DNA of 18,619 nt from NCBI GenBank assembly GCA_001632435.1, contig KV424190.1:1-18619 (forward strand), given 5' to 3'. Position 1 is the first letter of the stretch, and every line of letters begins with the position of its first letter. Made by a program: the position numbers and the translations under genes. The DNA comes from Calocera cornea HHB12733. Lineage: Eukaryota; Basidiomycota; Dacrymycetes; Dacrymycetales; Dacrymycetaceae. The notes beneath the pieces are model-generated. The model was given only the letters and a program-made list of their open reading frames with translations, was not told the origin of the DNA and did not search any database. Positions 9,393 through 17,780 of this stretch are shown piece after piece.

Positions 9393-12300
9393 ATGTCTGG
9401 CCCGATAGACAGCTATGTACGCCTCACCAACCCCGGACGCACCGCGAGTCGAGAGGAGGCGATGCATCTTGTGCGCGAGCGCCACAACGCAATGATCAAA
9501 CAGGCGGAGAAGGGCGCGTTCAAGGATGCGGGCAAGCGGCTGGTCCTTGGCCCCAGCGCAGCGGTTGCGCGCATAGAGGACGAATATCGCACTCGCCCGA
9601 CTTTCGACTGGATCTTGCCTTCGACCGATGTCATCGAGCAGGGTATCCAAGCGAAGAAGGACCGTGGGGACGCCATGAAGCAGGCAATGGTACGCGCTGG
9701 GAACGAAGACGAACGCCGCGCCTTGGCATGGGAAACTCGTGTGACTGAACGCGAGATTGCCAATATCGAAGCGGCCATCGGACTAGCGCCAAACAAGGAG
9801 GTTGAGGGGATTGAGGATCTGAAGTGGGTAGCTTTGACCTCGGATGTCGACACTGATTGATGACTGGTTGCGTCAGTGCCATGCGCGCCTTGCAGGGCGC
9901 CTCGCAGACGGGCGATATCACAGGTGCGCTCTTTCCTTGACACTGACGGGAAAAGGACTGACCTGGCCGTGCAGAACAGTGTTTGCGTGCTATGGAGCGG
10001 CTCGGCGTCAAGCCCGGCCAGAAATGGCCGGTTGGGATGAAAACGGCGTTGATGCCGCACCAGATATTCGCCGTCTGGTGGATGGCGCATCAGGAACGGC
10101 ACACCCCGTGCGTCTCGGATTGTTGCCCGAGTGGGCTCCCCTCACTGACACTTGTTGGGGCCAGATACCACGGCTCCTTCTTGGCGGACGACATGGGCCT
10201 CGGCAAGACGGTCTCCGGGATCGCAGTCATAAAGTACACTCTCCCCACACGCCCAAAGAACAAGCCCGGGACGCTCGTTGTAGCCCCTGCAAGCATCATC
10301 ACTCAGTGGACGCAAGAGGTTCAGAAGCATTCAAATCTCACCGTGCTAGCGTGGCGGGAGCGCACGCGCGTCGATGGGTCCAACGGCCTCAGATTGCTCT
10401 CACAGTTTGACGTAATCGTGACGTCGTACGAACAAATGGTCATTGAGTGGGAGGCGAAGGGGCCGCTCTACCGGGCCCACTGGTTTCGCGTCGTGTGGGA
10501 CGAATGTCAACTCCTGCGAAACAAGATGAGCAAACGGTCGCAGGCGTCTTGCAACCTCAAGGCTCAGTACCGCCTCCTCATGAGCGGCACTCCGATCCAG
10601 AACAAGCTCGAGGAAGCGTTCCCCCATTTCCGCACCCTCGGCCTGCCGGTGCTGCGCACTGAGGACGGCTTCCATGACGCCATTGGCGGCAAGACAGGCA
10701 GGGCCGGCCCCGCGGCGTTGTCGGTGGTGTACAAGGCGCACCTGCTTCGCCGGGTCCAAGAGACGCTGTTCGAAGGCGAGCCAATCGTCAACCTGCTACC
10801 GAAGGAACAAGTCGAAATCCGCGTCGTGCTCGGGCCGGAGCGCGCCGCCGAGTACCGCTCCAGGCGCGCAAAGGATAAACGCGAGTGGATCGAGCGCACG
10901 TACGTCCCCAGTTTGGTAACAGCGACCTGCACTAAACAAGCCGGCACAGGAAAAAAAGCAAGGGTGCTAAGCCGTCCGCTACCGCCGTACAATGGGGTGC
11001 GTGCCTTCTTCCTCGCGTATCAACCCAATTCCTGATGCCTGTCCAGCTCGTGCCCGTCTTCACGAGAATCGCCGCTGGCTCGACCATCCCGCGATCCCGG
11101 GCCCAAAGGACGACGCGCACCAGGGCAGGGACGATGAGGAGGCGCAAGAGCACCTCGCATATTGGACAGAGCGAGAGCATGACGCGGGCATCGATGTTGC
11201 CATGCAGGTTTGTCCCGCCCCACCCGCCCCGCGACCGGACGCCACGGGCTCACTTGTTTGTCACAGGCGCGTGCACACTGTTGCGTGTGCCAGGACCCGT
11301 GGCGCGCTGGGCAAGACATGTTTGTCACGCCCTGCAGCCACGTCTTGTGCATCGGTGCGTTCCCAAACACCGCCTTGCCCTCGCGCTCACCTCGTCCGCA
11401 GGCTGTCACGATAAGAAGCGAAACAAGGCCTTGTGCCCTGCGACCAGGTGCAAGCGCGAGAAAGGGGCAACCCTCGCTGTGACCGACAGCTTCCTGAAAG
11501 TCGCAGTGGGCCAAGGCCATTTGCAGGCGCATGTCCAGCGCGCCCTCAGGATGGGCCTGTGGAGTGAAAAGGTGCGTAATCCCCTCCGTGTTTTGAGAAC
11601 CCAACGCTGATGAGCCCCAGCCCACGGTGAGCTCGCTCGCCGGGTTCCTCCCTCCTGGACTGCGCACTGACGGCTTCTAGGCGCTGTGGAAGAGCATGCA
11701 GTCCTATTTGCGCCAGGACCCAGGGGTCAAGTTTGTCGTGACCTCCATCTGGACCGCCCCACTCGACATCCTCGACGAGTGCTTCAAAAGCAAGCCTGAG
11801 CTCAAAGTCGGCAGGTATCAAGGAAACACCCGCCCCCATGTGCGGGAGGCGCTTCGGGAGCGGTTTGTATCCTCGACAAGAGAGGACTCGATCAACGTGC
11901 TGCTGCTGTCGCTGCTGAGCGGGGGGGTGGGGTGAGTGCCGTTTCCGCGCGTGTTTCCGTGCAGGATCTCTGACCAATTGAACAGCCTGAACCTCGCCGC
12001 AAAGGAGGCAAACGTTGTCATGTACATCTATGAGCCGGATTACAATCCGGCAAACGAGTGGCAAGGTGGGAGCCTGGCCTGCCTGAGAAACCGACCCGCG
12101 CTGACTGACGCGCCCAGTGGAAGCCCGTGTCCATCGGATTGGGGCCGAAAACCACCGTGCGTGGCCGGTGCACACCATGTCGGTATAGAGTGCCTGACCC
12201 AATGTTGTAGAGGTGACGATATGCCGGCTGATCACGGCCGACTCTGATGAGGAAGGGATCCAGAAGATTCAAAGGCTCAAGGTGTGCAATACTGCGCCCC

Positions 12301-12530
12301 GGGTTGGGAGGGGTGCGCGCTGAGCACGCCAACAGACAGCCATTGTTGAGGGCAGCTGGGGAGAGTCGGACGAGGAGGGGGTGGCCCTGCAGCACTACCA
12401 AATGTGTGAGTATACCTATCCGCCGTGAGCTTCGATCCACCGCCTCACGAGCTCAACAGTGTTCGACGCGTACGATTTGGAGGACCCTGCCGAGGAGCCG
12501 CCTAGAACATCCAAACGGCGCTTGGAGTAG
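9393..12530 (+). CDS. Rad5/HLTF-like SNF2 translocase with embedded RING finger
   Basis: I reconstruct 15 exons: 9393-9823, 9877-9923, 9975-10107, 10165-10899, 10950-10996, 11047-11207, 11267-11354, 11402-11571, 11621-11626, 11681-11931, 11986-12065, 12118-12156, 12211-12281, 12336-12405 and 12460-12530. Total coding length is 2400 nt, encoding 799 residues. SNF2_N follows a 180-residue leader: ALMPHQ, DDMGLGKT (212-219), DECQ (316-319, in place of the usual DEAH) and SGTPIQNK. A RING-HC follows (C523, C526, C541, H543, C546, C549, C559, C564). Helicase_C then contains SGGVGLNLA and ARVHRIG (719-725). This order, SNF2_N then RING then Helicase_C, is that of Rad5, Rad16 and HLTF, nuclear ATPases with ubiquitin-ligase activity in DNA-damage tolerance. 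Which subfamily it belongs to is unresolved. Exon phases close perfectly, which supports the model. Confidence 0.88.
11621..11626 (+). other. Predicted 6-nt microexon of the SNF2 gene
   Basis: CCCACG is bounded by CCCCAG on the left and GTGAGC on the right. It separates two introns of 49 and 54 nt, each with a CTGA-type branch sequence. It adds Pro-Thr in frame. Skipping it would also keep frame and would need one 109-nt intron, twice the local norm. Confidence 0.6.
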
Positions 12531-12779
12531 AATCACGAGCAGAGATGGTAATGGATCCGAGTTTAGCGATGGGTGGGCCGGTTGTTCGGGGGGGACGCGT
12601 ATAGCAATGAGTACAGAGAGTAATGGATCCGGGTTTACCTATCGTTTGGGAAGGTGTTGGGGGCACGCCTGGGGATGATTGCCGCGGCCTACGAGACCTG
12701 GGAGACCCCAAGACGGTCCTACACTTCTGCAGAAGTCTGCAAAAGTCGGCAAGAGTCGACAGAGATCGGCAAAGAGTCC
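12531..12779. other. SNF2 3' flank with short direct repeat
   Basis: No gene is seen. TAATGGATCCGAGTTTA (from 12549) recurs as TAATGGATCCGGGTTTA (from 12621). From about 12723 a degenerate 10-bp periodic stretch (GCAGAAGTCT, GCAAAAGTCG, GCAAGAGTCG) leads into the type II module. The 14-bp perfect palindrome ACTTCTGCAGAAGT is at 12723-12736. Confidence 0.6.
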
Positions 12780-12856
12780 GACGCGCCTTTGCACCTCGGG
12801 CAACGTGTGAGAAATCGCCCAGTTTGCTGCACGCCAAGGGAGGTTTCCCGAAGTCC
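12780..12856. repeat. Type II flank element, left of A4
   Basis: GCGCCTTTGCACCTCGGG (12783-12800) is followed by GTGAGAAATCGCCCAGTTTG and GGGAGGTTTCCCGAAGTCC, and it abuts the array. The same order of blocks is present at 15168-15246, so the flank and array move or were copied together. Confidence 0.85.
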
Positions 12857-13023
12857 GTCGAGACTCGTTCGATCTCGTTCGAGACTCGTTCGAACTCGTT
12901 CGAGACTCGTTCGAGATTTGTTCGAACTCGTTCGATCTCGTTCGAGACTCGTTCGATCTCGTTCGAGACTCGTTCGATCTCGTTCGATCTCGTTCGAGAC
13001 TCGTCGAGACTCGTCGAGAGTCG
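12856..13023. repeat. Tandem array A4
   Basis: About 16 units alternate between 11 bp (CGAGACTCGTT) and 10 bp (CGATCTCGTT, CGAACTCGTT), many in pairs. The array lies between the stops of two convergent genes, so it is not part of an ordinary promoter. Confidence 0.95.
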
Positions 13024-13032
13024 GGTAGAGTC

Positions 13033-13120
13033 GGTTGCGCCTTTGCACCTCGGGCCAGAGGTGAGAAAACGCGGAGTTTCCAACAGTGGGCAACGGCAAA
13101 AAGTTGGCAAGAGTCTGCAG
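13033..13120. repeat. Type II flank element, right of A4
   Basis: GCGCCTTTGCACCTCGGG recurs exactly at 13037-13054, followed by GTGAGAAAACGCGGAGTTTC. A4 is thus bracketed by direct copies of the same element. GGCAAGAGTCTGCAGAGGTC, with CTGCAG at 13115-13120, closes the module. Confidence 0.8.
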
Positions 13121-13226
13121 AGGTCTGGGCTAGATGTTTGTCTGGAAGGGTTTGGGAGCTTGGGTGAATGTGACGGGTTTAGGGTACCATTGATTACAGT
13201 GTACATGATCGACTAGTGCTATGTCA

Positions 13227-15049
13227 CTATCCCTGGCGCAATCTACCACTCCTCCGGGGGGGGGCATCGTCTCGTTCCTAGGGGAAGGCAATCAGTCGTG
13301 AGGTGATGAGGTAGGGGTGGGGGCTTACCTGTCCCGTTCGGTTGCGCTTGCGGCTACGAGTGGTGTCATCGTCTTCCTGATCTGTTGAACGAGGGGACGT
13401 TTGGGATGCATCGTCCGCGTCTTGGTCGTCGTTAATGACCGCGGCGCTCTGCGAGACGGGGTCAGAATCGCCTCCGAGGGCATGAGGGGGGAACACTTGC
13501 CTTGGGCGGGCGGCGGCGGCGGCGGCGGGTGGAAGGATGCCAGAGGACGATCGGCCCCTTGCCTCCCGTCTTGTGCTGCATGAGCACCTCGGAGTTTCTC
13601 CGGGTTGCAAGTGCGAGCACTTCCATTTGTTTTTGCAGTCTGACCTGCATCGCCCATGCCGCACCTGAGACGCGGGTCAGCGGTCAGTGAGCGGGCGGTG
13701 AGCAATGACACGTGCTGGAGGTGGTAAACTCTTGGCGGTCCAAGCGGGGAGTTGCCGCTCGGGAGGGTGCTTCCTCATGGTCTAGCCGGCGCGGATGAGT
13801 GTGGGTCGAGAGGGGGGATCGAGGGACGCACCAGAGCCATCATTCCACGCGCTGCTCTCCTCGGCGCTATCCTCCTCGGCAGTTTCCTCCTGCGCCATGC
13901 GCTTGCGCTTGCGGGGTTCCTTCGCCTGCTCCGGGACCCGGCAAATCCCATGCGCATAGCCCATTACGATACAAGAGATGCAGGGCACGGTGGTGGGACC
14001 CTCCTGGCCGTCTCCAAAGCAGATGCGCACCCGGCCACGGCTGGCTGACTTGATGTGGGCACACCGATCACACTGTTGGAGAGATGTCAGATTTGCCAGC
14101 ACGGTCAAGGCAACACGCAGCGGGCGCACAGGAGTGGGGTTGACATAATAGGGCGGCGGCTGGGGGAACCTGCCGTTCGTCTGTGTCGGGGCTCAGTGCA
14201 TGATCGGGTGGGCCAGGAGTGGGTAGTACTTACAGCAAGTTGGTAGTAGTCGAGATATTGTTTTTTTGTCCACACGCCGGCGCAAGACTGCGCAAGCGTC
14301 ATGATGCTCTTGCCCTGTTATGGGCATCAGCATCGGGTGCAAGTGACGGACGACGGGGTGACGTACGTCTTCCGGAAGCGGCATGTTTTGGTAGCCTTCC
14401 TAATACCGAGCGTCAGTGCAGTGTGCGGGATGATGGGAGGTGGGACTCACCAGGTGCAGGCGCGAATAGAGAGCGCACAGCTCTAGGTATCCATAATTGG
14501 GGTCGTCTTGGCTGAAGCAACGCTCTCGATCTACCCTGGACGGTCCCGCCTGATACTCCTCGAGGATGGAGATGAGCTCTGGCCCAAGAGGTTTATCGAC
14601 TTGCGACAGGGGTTCGGGCCAGTCAAGATCGGGACTCTGGATCGTGTGTGTCAGACAGGAAAGGGCCGGGGAGAGGTAGGGGGGGGGGGCACGGCTCACT
14701 TTCTGGCGTGCCGCATCCTGCTCAGAGATGAACCAAGTCTGAAAGACCTGACCCATCCCTTTGGCGGCGTAAGCAGGAATCCCGCATGTTTGCAGCAGAG
14801 CCGCCTGCTGGTTTACTTCTTCGATGATTTGGATCTAGAGGGGGGCGGTGAGCACGGCCTGCGCCCGGGTCAATGCATGGCACGCACCCTCCACTGATGG
14901 GTTGCTTCGGGGTCGATCTTCAAGTAGGCATCAAACTCTTCTATGGATGGGTGCTCCAACGAGCAGGTCATTGTTGCAATGAAATCCTATTTACGAGCGT
15001 CAGCACTCGTCGCCGGTTCGGGGAGGGTCATTACCTCTGGGGACATCAT
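13227..15049 (-). CDS. Unknown protein with Zn2Cys6-like cysteine cluster and acidic, NLS-rich tail
   Basis: Proposed exons in gene order: 15049-15035, 14986-14888, 14834-14700, 14636-14451, 14399-14367, 14314-14234, 14180-14130, 14072-13832, 13781-13710, 13664-13501, 13448-13329 and 13277-13227. Total length is 415 residues. The N-terminal 200 residues (start MMSPEDFIATM) are helical and I do not recognise them. Residues 201-244 hold C-x2-C-x13-C-x12-C-x2-C-x9-C, a stretched version of the fungal binuclear zinc cluster, followed by basic EPRKRKRM. A helical stretch (MQVRLQKQMEVLALATRRN), a poly-Arg run from CGC repeats, an acidic segment and RSRKRNRTG follow. This fits a nuclear DNA-binding protein, but that is inference. 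The donor after 13710 (GTCATT) is weak and the intron at 13449-13500 is GC-AG, so exons 9 and 10 are the least certain. Confidence 0.68.
13449..13500 (-). other. Probable GC-AG intron
   Basis: On the minus strand the donor is AAG followed by GCAAGT, the usual context of rare GC-AG introns. A TTCTGACCC branch site and a CGCAG acceptor follow. Removing it joins the coiled-coil frame to the acidic tail frame at phase 0. No GT donor nearby does so. Confidence 0.6.
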
Positions 15050-15092
15050 GGTGATGGTGGGGGCTGTAGAGCGTGTGAGGAGGACGCGGTTG

Positions 15093-15098
15093 ACGCGT
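15093..15098. promoter_or_regulatory. ACGCGT (MCB-like) site upstream of the Zn-cluster gene
   Basis: A perfect ACGCGT sits 44 bp before the minus-strand ATG at 15049, within ACGCGTCAACC when read in gene orientation. The same CGCGTCAAC string borders other arrays in this window. Confidence 0.25.
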
Positions 15099-15142
15099 TA
15101 GTGTCCGCGGGTGCTTTTTGAGAGAAAGCTCCGTCCCGTCAG

Positions 15143-15246
15143 ACCTCTGCCAAAGTCGGCCAAAGTCTGTTGCGCCTTTGCACCTCGGGCAACATGTTAG
15201 AAAAGGCCCAGTTGCCTGCACGTCGAGGGAGGTTTCCCAAAGTCCG
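15143..15246. repeat. Type II flank element, left of A5
   Basis: GCCAAAGTCGGCCAAAGTC leads to GCGCCTTTGCACCTCGGG (15172-15189), then GGCCCAGTTGCC and GGGAGGTTTCCCAAAGTCC. The block order matches 12738-12856, with roughly one mismatch in five bases outside the core. Confidence 0.85.
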
Positions 15247-15429
15247 TCGAGATTCGTTCGAACTCGTTCGAGATTCGTTCGAACTCGTTCGAACTCGTTC
15301 GATCTCGTTCGAGACTCGTTCGAGATTCGAACGAGATTCGTTCGAGATTCGTTCGAGATTCGTTCGAGATTCGTGAGACTCGTTCGAGTCGTTCGAGTCT
15401 CGACGAGATTCGTTCGAGATTCGTCGGGA
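15246..15429. repeat. Tandem array A5
   Basis: Mixed 10- and 11-bp units (CGAGATTCGTT, CGAACTCGTT, CGATCTCGTT) are present. One unit is in reverse sense (GATTCGAACGAGATTCG, about 15325) and there is a short irregular stretch with 9-bp spacing near 15373-15395. The array lies between the start of the Zn-cluster gene and the end of the JmjC gene, both on the minus strand. Confidence 0.95.
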
Positions 15430-15626
15430 CTCTGCAAGACTCCTGCAGGAGTCTGTTGCGCGTTAGGGGATTCAAGCAACTGGGGCGACGTCTGACAAAA
15501 CGCCAAGTTTGCACACCCAGCTGGTGATGGTGTGAAGGTGGTTTGTGATGAGGGAATATATTGGCTAGGCTCACGATAGTACTAAGTGGACAAGCGGCGG
15601 GATAACAGTACAGATGAGGGACAGAG
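15430..15626. other. Right flank of A5 and 3' region of the JmjC gene
   Basis: The 16-bp perfect palindrome GACTCCTGCAGGAGTC lies at 15438-15453. It is followed by GTTGCGCGTTAGGGG and ACGCCAAGTTTGC, which look like a decayed copy of the type II flank. No gene is seen. Confidence 0.55.
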
Positions 15627-17661
15627 CTACTTGAGACCTCTTGGCTTCTTTACGGTGTGGGAGGCCAACTGGATTTTGCTCGGCGTGAGATTCCTTGCCT
15701 TCATGATGGTATTGATGTTCTGGCATCCTCGGGTGGCCAGTCGTAAAAGATGCGAGAAATTGGGCGGGAAGGGGTGCAGCTTCTCCTTTTGGGTGTACTC
15801 TGTCATTGCAGTTTGGGCGGCCTCACCAATCGTGGAGCCGCTCTCAATCAACTCCAAGTGTCTGGCGATGGTGTGGAGGCAGAGGTAGAGTTGGGAGATC
15901 TCCTTGTATTCCGTTTTTGTTCGGATGTCCCGCTCGGGCACGTACGCGCAGGGATTGGTGATGATGTTCCGCAGTGGGTCGAGGGCGTTGTCAGGGAGCG
16001 AACGTGCTTCGTGGCCATTGGGAGACAAGCTGCTTGCAAATTGGACGGGCGTGCTGTACCAGGCATAGCGCTCTGCGTTGGTCACAGCCAGCCCGGCGAT
16101 GTGCTCGACCTTTAGCGCGACCTCCATCAACGGAAAGCATCTTGGAAAGTCCGCGTGCATCCCGGCCATGATAGACTTGCAACCCTTGTCGGCGCGACTG
16201 TAGACGGCGTGATACATCAAGCTTGGCTGGAAGCTGCAGAAGGAAGAGGTCAACGAGTGTGTGAGGTTGTGAAGTGTGAAGGCTCACAGCTGCGTGCCAG
16301 GTTCGAGCCACACGTAGTGCCATGTGCCGTACAGGCGCATCTGGTCTTCATCGTACTTCATCAGCGCAAGGAGGAGTGTCAGGGCTTCGTCGCGAAGCGT
16401 TGCCTCTCCGAGCGCGTTGAGTCGGAAGTAGAACCAAACTTTGTCACCCTGCTTCTGGTTTCCCCAGGTGGCCCGGTTCCCGGCGTCTTGGTGCACCCCG
16501 GTGAACGAGCCGTCTTCCGCCATGACGAGCCAACCCTGTTCTCTCAGTTCTGAACGCTCAACGATAATGGGGTCAGTTGCATCCCCGCCGACGACCATGG
16601 CGTGGGCGACAGTGCGAGTGAACAAGGCCCTGAAGGAGAGGTCAACAGGGGGACAAGCAGGCGTCGGAACCACCGAGACTCACCGGAGATGTCTGGGCCA
16701 GCCGTGCGCGGGGTAGGGACACTCTAGGCAGTTGAGAGTGTCAGGGTCGTCCGGGGTGCGCGCCAAGAATTGTGGCATCGTGAGGTACGTGTGCAACGGA
16801 GTGGGTTTGTTTTGCTTTCCAAGTTCGTCGTCCTGCGGAAGCCGAGCTTCCTTGAACATGCTCTGGGCCAGGGAATCCATTGCTGTGTGTAAGCGTCAGT
16901 CGGTGGGTGGGTGGGAGGAATGAGTGAGACGTACATGTGAATGTGTAGAGGCGCTCCCGATCGAATATAACACCTTCCTCCTCGAGCATCTCAAGTGTGG
17001 GGGGACGGCCCTCCCAGCTCTCGACGCCGGTGATGAGGATCATGTACTGCTGGCTGAGCAGGTCTTCGAGTTCGCGCGCGGGTAAGGACTGACTGGGGCT
17101 GCTGATGTGATATCGCTTGAACTTGGGGTCGTCGCACGCTGGCTTCGCGATCTTGGCAAGGAAGTCGACCCGGTTTGCAATGATGCGCTGTAAAGCATGT
17201 CAGCACTGTCGCATACATGAAGAGGAGCTTGGGCTCACCTGCTTGGGTGTGCAACGTTGGCTTGAAGGCGGTTCGGGAGGTGTCCATTTGAGCGTCGGCA
17301 CGTGGTTGGCGGGCAGACTCAGTGGTGGTGAGGCGGCCTTGGGTGGGGTGGGGGAGGGCTGCGGGGTGCTTGCCGGGACGGGAGTACGAAGGTCGTCGAG
17401 CGAGCGAGGGGCGGGCCGCTCGGGAAGGCTGAGGGCAGACTTGGGGACTTGCGGCTTCATGTCGCGCATGGCGGTGTACGATGCAAACCACATAATGTTG
17501 CGATCTTGATAGTCCGGGTCGAGCGGGTGGGGACAGTGATGGAGGGGGTGCCCAAAGCCACCGCAGTTGAAGCAGAGGTCGTCAATGGACTCTGGGGTGT
17601 CCATTGACATATCGTGGAGTGCGAGAGCGAGATCGGCGGAATCGTCAGCAAGGGCTGGCAT
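15627..17661 (-). CDS. JmjC-like Fe(II)/2-oxoglutarate oxygenase with N-terminal CCHC zinc knuckle
   Basis: Five exons in gene order: 17661-17239, 17187-16935, 16882-16684, 16629-16288 and 16233-15627. The introns are 51-54 nt with good splice sites, the joins keep frame, and the product is 607 residues. Residues about 30-43 form a CCHC knuckle (C-x2-C-x4-H-x4-C), known for binding single-stranded nucleic acid or protein. A Pro/Ser-rich linker follows. The catalytic part shows the JmjC pattern: FTGVHQDAG, with H338 and D340 as iron ligands; GDKVWFYF, where Lys may hold 2-oxoglutarate; then LEPGTQLFQPS and YHAVYS, with H414 as the third ligand, 76 residues on. Known JmjC proteins hydroxylate or demethylate histones and other proteins in the nucleus. 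The substrate here is unknown. The 190-residue helical C-terminus is unrecognised. Confidence 0.78.
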
Positions 17662-17762
17662 AGCGGAGGGACAGCGGCGACGGGGTTGGACAGGATGAGG
17701 AGAAGGGTGCACGGCTCGCCTCCTTGTGTGGGTTGTTTTGGACCCGTGAGGACCCTGAGACG

Positions 17763-17768
17763 ACGCGT
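17763..17768. promoter_or_regulatory. ACGCGT (MCB-like) site between JmjC gene and A6
   Basis: A perfect ACGCGT within GACGCGTCAACAACG lies between the JmjC start (17661, minus strand) and the array. It is the fourth such site found next to an array in this window. Confidence 0.25.
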
Positions 17769-17780
17769 CAACAACGGGTT

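Larger units (their letters stand above)
9048..9412 (+). repeat. Type I module, copy 2 (left flank, array A3, SNF2 promoter)
   Basis: This is the second copy of the module described at 5895-6301. Its left flank reads CAATGGACCGTGCCACCCTT. Its right flank contains GCGCGTGAACGATGTGCTTTG and runs straight into the SNF2 start codon, so in this copy the module serves as the gene's upstream region. Confidence 0.9.

Noticed and set aside
9393..9860. Separate small gene ending at the TGA 9858-9860
   Set aside because: A GTGGGT donor at 9824 and an acceptor at 9876 join this frame to the SNF2 frame, and all later phases close, so I treat it as exon 1 of the SNF2 gene.
12823..13200. Telomeric repeat (GGGTTTAGGG near 13180)
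   Set aside because: A single TTAGGG-like match without tandem copies; it cannot be called a telomere.
13505..13530. GGC microsatellite as a regulatory element
   Set aside because: It is best explained as a CGC codon run (poly-Arg) in the minus-strand gene.
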